Below are positions 1-9,324 of a stretch of DNA of 64,000 nucleotides, one piece after another. The notes under the pieces were generated by a model that ran no database searches, was not told where the DNA came from, and saw only the letters and a program-made list of their open reading frames with translations. Location of the stretch: the NCBI GenBank assembly GCA_963788055.1, contig CAWBFA010000005.1, positions 558,001-622,000 on the forward strand, written 5' to 3'. This DNA comes from JACCTU01 sp963788055. GTDB taxonomy: Bacteria > Actinomycetota > Thermoleophilia > Gaiellales > Gaiellaceae. Each line of letters opens with the position of its first letter. The stretch's first letter is position 1. The translations under genes and the position numbers were made by a program.

Positions 1-160
1 GGTAAGGGCCGATCGCCTCGCCCGGCGGCAGGTCATAGACGCTCATGCCGAGCCTCGATCCTCCGAGCTTGGACCCAACGCGGGCGGCCCGGTACCGGTA
101 TCCCGGCGCCTCCGAAGGCGCCACGTCGGTCTCACCGCTGAAGAGATTGAACGTTTCCAT
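1..160 (-). CDS. Cupin-domain protein (3' part outside window)
   Basis: N-terminal 53 residues of a protein running off the left edge. The segment GMSVYDLPPGEAIGPY is the usual first strand of small single-domain cupins, which go on to a metal-binding HxH motif not visible here. The ATG at 158-160 lies 7 bp after the stop of the upstream YCII gene, so the two are probably co-transcribed. A second cupin-like N-terminus (GDVLGATVY) begins at the right edge of the window. The substrate cannot be told. Confidence 0.65.
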   Translation of the reverse strand, partial: METFNLFSGETDVAPSEAPGYRYRAARVGSKLGGSRLGMSVYDLPPGEAIGPY

Positions 161-167
161 CGTCAAC

Positions 168-518
168 TCAGTTCCCCCAGAGCGGCCGAACCTCGATTGT
201 CCCATTCTGGGCGGCGGGGTGCCCGGCCGCGATCTCGACGGCTTCCTCCAGGCTGCCGCACTCGATGATGTCGAACCCGCCGACCGACTCCTTGGTCTCG
301 GCGAACGGACCGTCGGTGACAATCGTCTTCCCCTCACGGACGCGGACGGATCGGGCCCGGCGCGGCGGAGCCAGTTGGTCGCCCGTGACCCAGATGCCGC
401 GAGCCTGAACGTCGTCCAGCCAGGGAAAGCTCTCCTCCTCCGGAGTGTCGGCCGGATCGGGCTCGGTCTGAGCGTCCATCTTCTCGGCGTCCCAGCAGAC
501 CAGCATCAGGTACTTCAT
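168..518 (-). CDS. YCII-related (DGPF-domain) protein
   Basis: A 116-residue protein starting MKYLMLVCWDAEK, with the family hallmark DGPFAETKE near residues 69-77 and a C-terminal GTIEVRPL strand. Length and motifs match the small ferredoxin-fold YCII/PhnB-like family, often found beside ECF sigma factors in actinobacteria; no sigma gene is visible here. Its biochemical role is unknown. It probably forms an operon with the cupin gene downstream. Confidence 0.85.
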   Translation of the reverse strand: MKYLMLVCWDAEKMDAQTEPDPADTPEEESFPWLDDVQARGIWVTGDQLAPPRRARSVRVREGKTIVTDGPFAETKESVGGFDIIECGSLEEAVEIAAGHPAAQNGTIEVRPLWGN

Positions 519-638
519 CGTCGCTCCCTTCTTGTCGCTCGCTATCGACCCTTACCTATGGACGACGAACACGCCGGACCGAGATCGACATTTTCTGCAC
601 CTTCGGTCCTCGTCAAGCGCACGTCATAGACTCGACGC

Positions 639-1025
639 GTGAGTTCAGTCCTGCGCATCCTTGGGATTGGCTTCCTCGTCGCCGGCGGGCTTGCCGTTGC
701 GCTCGCTGCACTCATCGCAGTGATCCTGATCGGTCCGCTGATCTTCTGGATCGCCTGGAATGTGCTCGACTTCGCATCCGCAGTGGGCCTTCCGGAGCTC
801 GGCTTCTGGGGGATCGTTCTCGCGACGCTGTTCCTCGTCGTCGGCTGGTTCGGCAAGGTCGCCATCACCGCCGTCGTCTTCCTCGTCGATCCTTCCTGGT
901 TCCAGGGTGCTGCGGAGGTTCGCTGGCCGGAGCCCACGTTCCGCAACTTCGTCGCCGTCGCGTTGCTCGCGCTGCTCGCGTCGCGACCGCACGCGTATGC
1001 CTCCGAACGCACCCGCCGGACCTAA
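639..1025 (+). CDS. Small hypothetical membrane protein
   Basis: A 128-residue protein from a GTG start with three likely hydrophobic helices at about residues 5-40, 55-70 and 72-85 and a basic C-terminus. I recognise no family. The last 29 bases overlap the start chosen for the proline iminopeptidase, which suggests coupling. Both strands are open here; the plus-strand reading is preferred because it gives a coherent hydrophobic protein while the antisense reading is low-complexity. Confidence 0.55.
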   Translation: MSSVLRILGIGFLVAGGLAVALAALIAVILIGPLIFWIAWNVLDFASAVGLPELGFWGIVLATLFLVVGWFGKVAITAVVFLVDPSWFQGAAEVRWPEPTFRNFVAVALLALLASRPHAYASERTRRT

Positions 1026-1989
1026 CGCCGAACCGGCCGAGTCGTATCCGCCGATCGAGCCGTACGACCACGGGATGCTCGACGTGGGCGACGGCAACCT
1101 CGTCTACTGGGAGGTCTGCGGCAATCCCGACGGGAAGCCCGCGCTCGTCGTCCACGGTGGCCCCGGTTCAGGATGCGGGCCGGGCAATCGCCAGGTCTTC
1201 GACCCTCAGCAGTACCGCGTCGTGCTGTTCGACCAGCGCGGCTGCGGGCGGAGTACACCCAACGCGAGCGATCCGGCCGCCGACATGACCGTGAACACCA
1301 CTCACCATCTGATCGCCGACATGGAGCGGCTACGTGAGCATCTGGGGATCGAACGGTGGCTGCTGTTCGGCGGCTCGTGGGGATCGACGCTGATCCTCGC
1401 GTACGCCGAGCGCCATCCGCGGCGCGTGTCGCAGATCGTGATCGTCAGCGTGACCATGACCCGCCGGTCGGAGATCGACTGGCTCTATCGAGGCGTCGGA
1501 CGGTTCTTCCCCGAGGAGTGGGAGCAGTTCCGCGCCGGAGTTCCCGAGACCGAGCAAGACGATCTCGTCGCTGCGTACGCGCGACTCCTGGAGCATCCCG
1601 AACTGGGCGTACGGACGAAAGCGGCAGCGGGCTGGGTCTCGTGGGAGGACGCTGTGATCTCCCTGGAGCCGAAAGGGACCCCTGGCGCGTACAGCTCGCG
1701 TCCACCGGAGGCGCTGCTCGCGTTGGTGCGGATCTGCGCGCACTACTTCTCGCACGGAGCATGGCTCGAAGAGGGCGAGCTGCTACGGGATACCGACCGC
1801 CTGGCAGGCATCCCGGCCGTGCTCATCCACGGTCGACTGGACATGGGCTCCCCGCTCGGCACCGCCTGGGACCTGGCGCAGGCATGGCCCGACGCGCGGC
1901 TGGTCGTCATCGGCGACTCCGGGCACACCGGCAGCGAAACCATGAAGGGAGAGATCCTCCGCACGCTCGATGGGTTCGCACGCTCCTGA
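997..1989 (+). CDS. pip: Proline iminopeptidase
   Basis: An alpha/beta-hydrolase of peptidase family S33 (EC 3.4.11.5) that removes N-terminal proline from peptides, presumably in the cytosol. Seen: the oxyanion motif HGGPGSGCG near residues 53-61, FDQRGCGRSTP near 78-88, the nucleophile elbow GGSWGS with Ser at about 127, an acid in HGRLDMGSP, and the catalytic His in DSGHTGSE near the C-terminus. The 330-residue length is normal. ATG 997 overlaps the preceding gene; ATG 1075 is a shorter alternative. All catalytic residues are present. Confidence 0.95.
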   Translation: MPPNAPAGPNAEPAESYPPIEPYDHGMLDVGDGNLVYWEVCGNPDGKPALVVHGGPGSGCGPGNRQVFDPQQYRVVLFDQRGCGRSTPNASDPAADMTVNTTHHLIADMERLREHLGIERWLLFGGSWGSTLILAYAERHPRRVSQIVIVSVTMTRRSEIDWLYRGVGRFFPEEWEQFRAGVPETEQDDLVAAYARLLEHPELGVRTKAAAGWVSWEDAVISLEPKGTPGAYSSRPPEALLALVRICAHYFSHGAWLEEGELLRDTDRLAGIPAVLIHGRLDMGSPLGTAWDLAQAWPDARLVVIGDSGHTGSETMKGEILRTLDGFARS

Positions 1990-1998
1990 GGCGCGGGC

Positions 1999-3451
1999 TC
2001 AGCTGACTGGGGCCGTGTCGGCGTGTTGCGGCTGCGGGATCTCGTTTGCGAGTGATCGGGCGAGTTGGTCGACCATTCTCTGGATCTCGGCCTGACGCTC
2101 GGGCTCCCAGCCCGAGAGGAGGTCGTTCAGGTCGTTGCACCTGGTGGTGTGGATGCGCTCGCGAACGTCGGATCCGGCTTTGGTGAGTCGAAGCCGGCCG
2201 TTGTCCGTGCTCACGAGCGCCTGCGATCCGAGGCTCGTGAGCGAGCTCGTCATCTGGGCGCCGTCGAGACGGAACTCGGACCGAAGTTCCTCGATGCTGA
2301 CGGGCTGCCGTTCGTCGATTCGGGCGAGCAACCACAGCTCGGGGGGTGAGAGATCGAGTCCGGCACGTACGGCGAACTGCTCGTATGCCTGCCAGCGGTT
2401 CTCCCGTTGCGCGAGCGAGCTGAGGGACCGCTCGAGCTCTCGAAACGAGTCGTCGTCTCGGGGCGAGGCGAAGCTCTCGCCGAGGCCGCTCGAGCGGGCG
2501 GTCTGGCGCAAGGGGATTTCGCGCAGCAACCAGGTGAGCGCGAACGCGGTCGCCCCGGCCGCCGCCGCAACCGCGAAGACAGGAGCGAGGGCGGCAGTAA
2601 ACGCCTCGACGTAAGGGGCGTGTACGGCCGGTGGAAGACGATCGACCAGCGACGGGCTCACGGCGCTCGGCACCGACGTGCCTGCGGGGATCCGGCCCGC
2701 CAGCTCCGACTGGAGCTGGTTGGCGAAGATCGCGCCGAAGAGCGCGACACCGATCGACCCGCCGATCTGGCGGAAGAGCGTCGATCCCGACGTGGCGACT
2801 CCCAGTTGCTCGTAGTCGACGGCGTTCTGAACGGCGAGCACGAGCACCTGCATGACCATCCCCAAGCCGAGACCGAGCACGACCATGTACAGCGCGATGC
2901 TCCAGACGTGTGCCACTCGAGCGTCCAGAAGCGCCCCCACGGCATGCCGGCCCGCATCGGAACGGCCGCCAAACCTCCCCTCACATCATTGATGCAGCCG
3001 ACCATCATCCTGAGAGCAACCAGGGGCCTCCCCATCTAAAAGAAGGAAGGCACCGAACCAAAAGCGCAAGCCCGCCGAACCCCCCCTCATCCTTCCCAAA
3101 AAAAGGGGGCCCCCCCCCCCCCCCCAAAAAGGAAAAGGAACAACCCCCACCACCCCACCCCCCCCCAAACTCCCCCCCCCCCAAAAACACAAACCCCAAC
3201 CCCCCCCAACACCCCCCCCCAAATCCCCCCTCCCCCACGGTCGAGGCCAGGAGATAGGAGGTCACGACCCACGAGAGGTGCTCGACGCTGCCGAGGTCGC
3301 CCACGATCGTGGGCAGGGCTGTCGCCACGATCGTCTGGTCGAGCGATGCCAGGAACAACACCAGCAGCAGTGCGCCGAAGATCAAGCGCACGCGTTCAGC
3401 GTGGTGCGGCGTCGATTCGCCGCTGGCGTTGACGAGCGGCGACGACGTCAC
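1999..3451 (-). CDS. DHA2-type (EmrB/QacA) MFS exporter with MarR-like tail; middle lost in assembly
   Basis: The 5' part (3451 to about 3237, GTG start) encodes the first helices with the family signature LDQTIVATALPTIVGDLG. The 3' part (about 2955 to 1999) encodes the last four helices with GLGLGMVMQVLVLAVQNAVD and ATSGSTLFRQIGGSIGVALFG. Between them is low-complexity sequence instead of the expected several hundred codons. After the transporter comes a winged-helix, MarR-like domain of about 130 residues containing LSPPELWLLARI. The start overlaps the stop of the upstream kinase gene (GTGA). A proton-driven drug exporter is the family inference; the continuous product cannot be read. Confidence 0.8.
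2955..3236. other. Low-complexity poly-C/A block, probable sequencing or assembly artefact
   Basis: About 280 bases that degrade from ordinary sequence (2950-3040) into long C runs broken by A runs, G-rich on the minus strand. It encodes only glycine-rich nonsense and interrupts the MFS gene exactly where the conserved middle should be. Gradual loss of complexity followed by poly-G is typical of failing two-colour Illumina reads. No biological feature is visible. Confidence 0.85.
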
Positions 3452-3909
3452 GAGGCGACTTCCTGACCGATGGAGATCAGCGCGTCGACGACGTCATCGA
3501 GCGGTCTGCTCGCATCGATCTCGTGGGTACACGTCGCCCGGAGCAGCGGTTCCACCGAATCGAGGTGGAAGAGGATGAGGTCGCGTTCTGCGGGCTCTTT
3601 GCCGTAGTCGTTCGTCGTTCGACTCTCGACCCGGTCGAAGATCACGTCGACGGTTGCGCTCAGCAGGACGATCGCCTCGAACCGGTCGTAGAACTTCCCC
3701 TGGTTCGACATGCACCCTGACACGTAGAGCACGCGGCCCTCCTCCGCGGCCAGGAGTTCCCCGATTCGGTCCTCCCGCCAAACCCACTCCTCCGAGGCAG
3801 GAATCCATTCGCTCCAAGCGGGGGAGTCCGTGTCGACGACCCGGAAACCGCGCCGGCCGAGCTCGGCCAGCGCCGTCGACTTACCCGTACCCGACATCCC
3901 GGTCACCAA
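3448..3909 (-). CDS. P-loop nucleotide kinase-like protein (AAA/shikimate-kinase fold)
   Basis: About 153 residues starting with a Walker A loop, GMSGTGKST, followed by a VVDTDS acidic motif and a C-terminal LISIGQEV helix. This layout is typical of small adenylate/shikimate-kinase-like ATPases. The substrate is unknown. The GTG at 3907-3909 is used here; an in-frame TTG one codon upstream is better spaced from a GGGAGA ribosome site. The stop overlaps the GTG of the MFS gene by 4 nt, implying translational coupling. Confidence 0.75.
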   Translation of the reverse strand: MVTGMSGTGKSTALAELGRRGFRVVDTDSPAWSEWIPASEEWVWREDRIGELLAAEEGRVLYVSGCMSNQGKFYDRFEAIVLLSATVDVIFDRVESRTTNDYGKEPAERDLILFHLDSVEPLLRATCTHEIDASRPLDDVVDALISIGQEVAS

Positions 3910-3986
3910 GACTCTCCCGATGCCAGGACAGTAGTCACCGGCTGCCGGCGTTCGGTCTCGCCCCTACCGTCTGTGTTTAGATCGTC

Positions 3987-5511
3987 GTGGGATGCAGAAT
4001 CTCCTCGCGATCACGCTCAACGGACTCAGGTAACCCAACGTCTCGCTTCGACGAACAGCTCGCCGAGTTTCGGTCGTTGCGGCGGAAACTCGAGGAATCG
4101 ATTTTGCCGCTCGCGACGTCGATCGACGGGAGGCGTTTCGAGCTGCAGGCTTCGATGCACGGACTGGAGCTGCAGATCGGCGGCTATGTGGTGCTCGAAA
4201 GCGATGAGGGACGTCGACTCGGCCAGGTCGTGGCGCTCGAGCTGGCCCGGGTCGACTTCTCGGAGGTGACCACCGGCGACGGGCCGCTCGAGCTGCGCAC
4301 GCGGATGACACTCCGGGCCGCCCGCGGCGAGGGCGTCGTCCTCGACGGCGACGGAGGCCCGTTCCATGACGCTCTCGCGCGCCCGGCCGAGACCGCCGAC
4401 GTGGCCGAGTGGCTGGCGACGATCCAGCCTGCGAGGGCCACTCCCTCGATCGGGGAGCTGCTGCTGGCGCCCGGTGTGCCGGCGACGATCGATGCCGGCG
4501 GGTTCGACCGCCACACGTTTCTGTGCGGTCAGTCGGGCTCCGGGAAGACGTATTCGCTCGGGCTCGTGCTGGAGCGGCTCCTCGTCGAGACGGACCTCCG
4601 TCTCATCATTCTCGATCCGAATTCCGACTACGTCCGGCTCGGCGAGCCGCGTGCAGATGCAAACGCGGAGCTCGCTGCTGGCTATGCCGACGCCGCGAGA
4701 GGCGTCGTCGTCAGGAGCGCCGGAAACGGGCTCCAGCTCGGGATCGGGCAGCTCGACCCGAGCGCCCGCGCTGCCGCGTTGCAGCTCGATCCGGTGGCCG
4801 AACGTGAGGAGTTCGCACTCGTGGACGAGTTGCTCGGGGCGGGCAGAGCCTTCGAAGAGTTGGCGACGTCAGAAGAGCCGCACGCGCGGGCGCTTCGCCT
4901 TCGAGCCGAGAATCTCGGCGTTCCACGCTGGCAGCTCTGGGCGCGCGGCCGGCCGGGGACGCTCGTCGACGATGTCGAGCGCCGCGACGCCCGCTGTCTC
5001 GTCGTCGATCTCGGCTCGTTGTCGACGCGCGAGGAGCAAGCTGTCGCTGCGGAGGCCGTCCTCGCAACGCTGTGGCGGCGGCGCACCGATCGCGAGCCCG
5101 TACTCGTCGTGATCGACGAGGCGCACAACGTCTGCCCGCAGAAGCCGGAGGATCGCCGTCACCGCGCTCGTCACGGAACATGCCGTCCGGATTGCGGCCG
5201 AGGGCCGCAAGTTCGGCCTCTACCTGCTCGTCTCGACACAGCGGCCGCAGAAGGTCCACGAGAACGTCCTCAGCCAGTGCGACAACCTCGTGGTGATGCG
5301 GATGAACTCACTCGCCGACCTCGGATTCGTCGGCGACGTCTTCTCCTTCGTTCCTCCTGGCCTCCTCGAGCGTGCGACGGCCTTTCGACAGGGCGAAGCT
5401 CTCGTCGGCGGGAAGATCGCCTCGCATCCCTCCTTCATCCGCTTCGGCGCGCGCGTGGCCGAGGAAGGCGGTTCCGACATCCCCGCGGACTGGGCCCGGC
5501 CGCGCGCGTGA
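3987..5511 (+). CDS. HerA/FtsK-type ATP-binding protein (one frameshift)
   Basis: An N-terminal beta-barrel-like region precedes a RecA-fold ATPase with Walker A GQSGSGKT near residue 181, ILDPNSDYVRL, and Walker B VLVVIDEAHN near residue 375. Reading continues in the next frame from about 5150 (TALVTEHAVRIAAEGRKFG, then STQRPQKV and QCDNLVVMRMNS), so one extra C near 5150 explains the break. The family comprises hexameric DNA translocases or helicases; the exact role is unknown. The GTG at 3987 is a weak start choice. The last stop is at 5509-5511. Confidence 0.8.
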
Positions 5512-5517
5512 TCCGGG

Positions 5518-5940
5518 CTACGTCGCGTACTCCTCGAATTGAGGCAGGTCGTCGGTGATCTCGAACCACGGTGCTTTGGAGCCGACGAAGATGTGATGCG
5601 TCGGGCGAATGCCGGGAGCGTCGACCAGCGAGCCCATCGCGACATGCACGTAGGCGCCGTCTCGCACCACCGAGAAGAGAAACGAGCCGCAGACCCCGCA
5701 CCGCGTGTGGTTCGAGTCGTCCTCCCCGAAGACGAGCAGGCTGTCCAGGCCGTCGGTGAGCTCGAGCTTGTCGCGCTCGATGCCGGCAAACGCCTTGAAT
5801 GCGGAACCGGTCGCCGCGCGACAGAGCGAGCAGTGACAGTTCGCTGCGTACCGGAATGCGTCCGCGACGCGATAACGAACGGTGCCGCACTCGCACTTTC
5901 CGCTGAGCACGCGGTTGCCCGCGCTGCTTTCGGACGACAT
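5518..5940 (-). CDS. GFA-family (Mss4-like) zinc protein
   Basis: A 140-residue protein with the Cys set of the glutathione-dependent formaldehyde-activating family: CECGTVRY, CHCSLCRAATGSAF and CGVCGSF, ending HHIFVGSKAPWFEITDDLP. These cysteines bind structural and catalytic zinc in the fold. Despite the family name most members have no proven formaldehyde role. The ATG at 5938-5940 has an AGGAG ribosome site with 5-nt spacing, which decides the start over longer in-frame reading. Confidence 0.9.
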   Translation of the reverse strand: MSSESSAGNRVLSGKCECGTVRYRVADAFRYAANCHCSLCRAATGSAFKAFAGIERDKLELTDGLDSLLVFGEDDSNHTRCGVCGSFLFSVVRDGAYVHVAMGSLVDAPGIRPTHHIFVGSKAPWFEITDDLPQFEEYAT

Positions 5941-6056
5941 GGTCACTCCTCTCCGGTCGGGTGCGACAGGTTGAACGGGGTCGACTGTATCCGGGCTCCC
6001 GTCGGCGCTGGCACACTGGCGGAGATCGCACAGGAACTCCCCCGAGCCGACCACGC

Positions 6057-7028
6057 ATGAGAGCAGTCGTCCACGACCGGTACGGGCCTCCGGACGTTCT
6101 GCGACTCGAAGACGCCGAGCGGCCCGTTCCCAAGGAGGACGAAGTCCTCATCAGGATTCACGCGACGACGGTCACCCGGACAGACTGCGGACTGCGCAGC
6201 GCCGAGTACTTCATCAGCCGCTTCATGACCGGTCTTCTCCGTCCCAAGCACAGGATCCTCGGCATGGAGCTGGCCGGAGAGGTCGAGGCAGTCGGTCCAG
6301 CCGTCAACGAGTTCGCGGTCGGTGACGACGTCTTCGGAGTCACGGGCTTCGGCGCACACGCGGAGTACGTCTGCCTGGACGAGAGCGCCCCCCTCGCGCA
6401 CAAGCCGGCCGCATTGACCTTCGAACAGGCCGCTGCGGTCTGCGACGGAGCGAGCCTCGCGCTGGCATGCCTCCGAAACGCAGACCTTCGCAGGGGGCGG
6501 AGCATCCTCATCTACGGCGCCTCTGGATCCGTCGGAACCGCAGGTGTGCAGCTGGCCAGGTACTTCGACGCGGACGTCACGGCCGTGTGCAACACGAAGA
6601 ACCTCGAGCTCGTGAAATCGCTCGGAGCCGACAGAGTCGTCGACTACACACAGGAAGACTTCACGAAGAACGGTGAGACGTACGACGTCATCTTCGACGC
6701 GGTCGGCAAGCACTCGTTCAGGCGGTGCAGACGCTCGCTGAAGCCGGGCGGGATCTACGTCGAGACCGACCTCGGGTTCCTGTGGCACGTTCCGGTACTT
6801 GCCTTGGCGACCCGGTGGATCGGAGACAAGAAGGTGAGGCTCGGAATCGTTCGATACACGAAGACGGACGTCCTCTTCGTCAAGGAGCTCATCGATGCGG
6901 GGAGGTACCGGGCGGTCATCGATCGCTCCTACCCGTTGGAGCAGGTGATCGACGCGACCAGGTATGTCGAAACGGGGCAGAAGACCGGAAACGTCGTCCT
7001 GACGGTCAGCGGCGATGCCGGGACCTGA
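6057..7028 (+). CDS. NAD(P)-dependent MDR-family alcohol dehydrogenase / quinone reductase-like
   Basis: A 323-residue medium-chain dehydrogenase. An N-terminal GroES-like domain (VLIRIHATTVTRTDCGLRS) is followed by a Rossmann domain with GASGSVGTAGVQLARYF at about 154-170 and the C-terminal YVETGQKTGNVVLTV strand. The structural-zinc cysteine cluster is absent, as in the zinc-independent quinone-reductase branch. The substrate is unknown. Translation starts at ATG 6057, transcribed divergently from the GFA gene. Confidence 0.88.
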   Translation: MRAVVHDRYGPPDVLRLEDAERPVPKEDEVLIRIHATTVTRTDCGLRSAEYFISRFMTGLLRPKHRILGMELAGEVEAVGPAVNEFAVGDDVFGVTGFGAHAEYVCLDESAPLAHKPAALTFEQAAAVCDGASLALACLRNADLRRGRSILIYGASGSVGTAGVQLARYFDADVTAVCNTKNLELVKSLGADRVVDYTQEDFTKNGETYDVIFDAVGKHSFRRCRRSLKPGGIYVETDLGFLWHVPVLALATRWIGDKKVRLGIVRYTKTDVLFVKELIDAGRYRAVIDRSYPLEQVIDATRYVETGQKTGNVVLTVSGDAGT

Positions 7029-7186
7029 GTAGGCGCGCGTGGTCGCCGTGCAGGTGCGACACGCACGTTTCTATGATCCGACGATGGTTCCCGAAGCATC
7101 GCTCGAACGGACGAGGCTGGGCTCGTGCCCGTAGGGGAAGGGATGGTCGTCCTGAACGCCCGAAAGGCACGCTGGTTCACACGGCC

Positions 7187-7744
7187 GTGAGCCTCACTCA
7201 GTACTACACGGCGACCACCCTGGACGGCTTCATCGCCGATCCTGACAACTCACTCGACTGGCTGTTCACCCGCCAGCGTGAGGACGACGGGCCGCAGAAC
7301 TACGGCGCGTTCATCGCGGCTGTCGGTGCGCTGGCGATGGGTGCGACCACGTACGAGTGGATCCTCGACCACGAATTCAAGGGCAAGGATCCGTCAGAGT
7401 GGAAGTGGCCGTACGACATCCCGTGCTGGGTCTTCACGCACCGGCAGCTCCAGGTCGTCCCCGACGCGAACGTCGAGTTCACGAGCGCAGACGTCGCCGC
7501 GGTGCACGAGGAGATGGTGCGCGCCGCAGGCGACCGGAACGTCTGGATCGTCGGCGGGGGCGACCTTGTCGGCCAGTTCGCAGACGCGGGGCTCCTGGAC
7601 GAGGTGATCGTGTCGATCGCGCCGGTCACGTTAGGCGCGGGCGCGCCTCTGCTGCCCCGCCGGATCGAGCTGCGTCTGGACGAGCTCGGTCGAAACGGTG
7701 ATTTCGTCTCGGCGAAGTTCTCGGTCGTACGCGCGCCGGCCTGA
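7187..7744 (+). CDS. Dihydrofolate-reductase-family (RibD C-terminal-like) protein
   Basis: A 185-residue protein beginning TQYYTATTLDGFIADPDNS with GATTYEW and VWIVGGGDLVGQFADAGLLD. These mark the single-domain RibD_C/DHFR-like reductases common in actinobacteria. They bind NADPH, but the substrate is usually unknown; a folate role should not be assumed. The start is GTG 7187; the preceding 158 bp hold no other convincing gene. Confidence 0.85.
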   Translation: MSLTQYYTATTLDGFIADPDNSLDWLFTRQREDDGPQNYGAFIAAVGALAMGATTYEWILDHEFKGKDPSEWKWPYDIPCWVFTHRQLQVVPDANVEFTSADVAAVHEEMVRAAGDRNVWIVGGGDLVGQFADAGLLDEVIVSIAPVTLGAGAPLLPRRIELRLDELGRNGDFVSAKFSVVRAPA

Positions 7745-7841
7745 GAGGCATCGACCTGCGCGAGAGACCGGATTCCGCAACGTGTGTCTACAAGAAGACC
7801 GGCACGCCGGGGCCGGCCTGCCCGGGCTGAACGTCGACCAC

Positions 7842-8414
7842 ATGCGGCACCCTCCTCGGACGAGTGAACTGAGACCGCGGTCACCGGAGATTCGCGCGCT
7901 GCGAACCAGGGAGCTCGACGAAACGATGCGCTCCGCCGTCATCCGTCTTTGCATCGACGCCCACCAGGAAGAGGATTTTCAGAACCTCTTCTCCTATCTC
8001 CTGCCCGACGGCTTGCACATCCTCGGGTATCTCGGCGAGCAGCTCGTCGGGCATGCCGTCGTAACCACACGCTGGTTGCAGCCGCGAGATCTGCCACTCC
8101 TGCGCACGGCCTACGTCGATGCCGTATCGACCTCGCCTGCGCATCAAGGGCAGGGAATCGGGAGCGCTGTGATGTCCCACCTTGCGTCGGTCGTCACCGA
8201 CTACGAGATCGCGTGCCTGGACACGGATCGCGTTGGCTTCTATGAACGCCTGGGCTGGGAGGAGTGGCGCGGGCCGCTGGCCGGGCGGTCGGACGAAGGG
8301 TTGATCCCGACGCCGGAGCAGCGTGGCGTCATGATCCTGCGACTCCCGCGAACGCCGGAGCTCGATCCGGATGCGTTGCTGACGATCGAGGCGACCACTG
8401 TACGGATCTGGTGA
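7842..8414 (+). CDS. GNAT acetyltransferase, AAC(2')-I-like
   Basis: A 190-residue GNAT protein with the acetyl-CoA loop HQGQGIGSAVM. Its C-terminal layout (VGFYERLGWEEWRGPLA, VMILRLP, ATTVRIW) follows the chromosomal aminoglycoside 2'-N-acetyltransferases of actinobacteria. In that family the physiological substrate is often unknown and resistance may be incidental. ATG 7842 is chosen; ATG 7926 would remove part of the fold. It runs convergently toward a broken methyltransferase gene. Confidence 0.75.
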   Translation: MRHPPRTSELRPRSPEIRALRTRELDETMRSAVIRLCIDAHQEEDFQNLFSYLLPDGLHILGYLGEQLVGHAVVTTRWLQPRDLPLLRTAYVDAVSTSPAHQGQGIGSAVMSHLASVVTDYEIACLDTDRVGFYERLGWEEWRGPLAGRSDEGLIPTPEQRGVMILRLPRTPELDPDALLTIEATTVRIW

Positions 8415-8426
8415 GCGCTCGGTACA

Positions 8427-9282
8427 GCCGCGCCGGCCGACGACGAGACTGATCGGCGCGTCCCATTTGCGCTCGAGCTCCCGCGTGTCGCCGAAACCAG
8501 CATCGCGGAGACGGGCGAGCGCGCCCTCCGAGTCGACCACGGAGCCGCCCCGACCGCACCGTGAAGAGATCATCGACCGCCGACGCAAGCGACTCTTCCC
8601 GTTCACCGTACTGAATGCCGACGACGAGCGTGCCGCCGGGTCGCATCATCGAGTAGATCCGAGCGACGGCATCGTCCAGGACGGGCTCGGGGATGAAGAA
8701 CGACGGCAGCCACGCCAGGTCGAAGCCGTCGGGATCGTCGAGCTCCTGCACCGTTACCTGTAGGAGCGCACTGGGAGGCCGCTGCGGCGATCTCTCTTGC
8801 AAGTTCGAGCGCCGGCTCCAGGGGTCGACGCCGACGACGGTCGACTGGGAAACCTGGTCGCGAACGCCACGGCCAGCCCGCCGACGCCGGTGCCGACGTC
8901 GAGAATCCGAGCATCCTCCGTCCCCAGTCCCGCGTCTCCGATCAGCCGCGCCACCACCCCCGACGCCGATCCCTGCGCCTCGAGTAGCGCTGGATCGGCG
9001 TAAGTCCACGCGCCTGCGCGAGCTGGGTTCTCGACGAGATCCAGCGCCTGCGCAAGATAGGAACGCGCGAACGACAACACCACCGACCGCTCGCCTTCGC
9101 CGATCTCTTGGACGTGCTCCCGCGCGCCGATCGCGTCGACCACCCGGTCGAGCTGTGCTCGTACCGCCGGGTCGCCCTCTACGCCCAGCTCGTCGAGGCG
9201 CAGCCGCGCGGTGAGGGCGGGCCAATCCCTGCGCGTTCGTCAGAAGCCGGTTGGAGAGCCCCATCAGCTCTTCGAACGCCAC
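8427..9282 (-). pseudogene. Class I SAM-dependent methyltransferase, multiple frameshifts
   Basis: Three frames together spell one methyltransferase. The N-terminus (9282, FEELMGLSNRLLTNAQ) is followed in a second frame by RILDVGTGVGGLAVAFA, which is SAM motif I; then by VQELDDPDGFDLAWLPSFF and MMRPGGTLVVGIQYGE; and in a third frame by RLRDAGFGDTRELERKW. At least three indels are needed and no clean stop is found, so the 3' end is approximate. It may be a true pseudogene or a run of sequencing errors. The substrate is unknown. Confidence 0.7.
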
Positions 9283-9324
9283 GCAGTAACACTACGCCTC
9301 ACCGGCTCTCGATACCTTCTTCCG

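Noticed and set aside
2986..3272. Glycine- and tryptophan-rich or proline-rich small proteins
   Set aside because: They are translations of the poly-C/A block and have no ribosome site or family; the block is an artefact.
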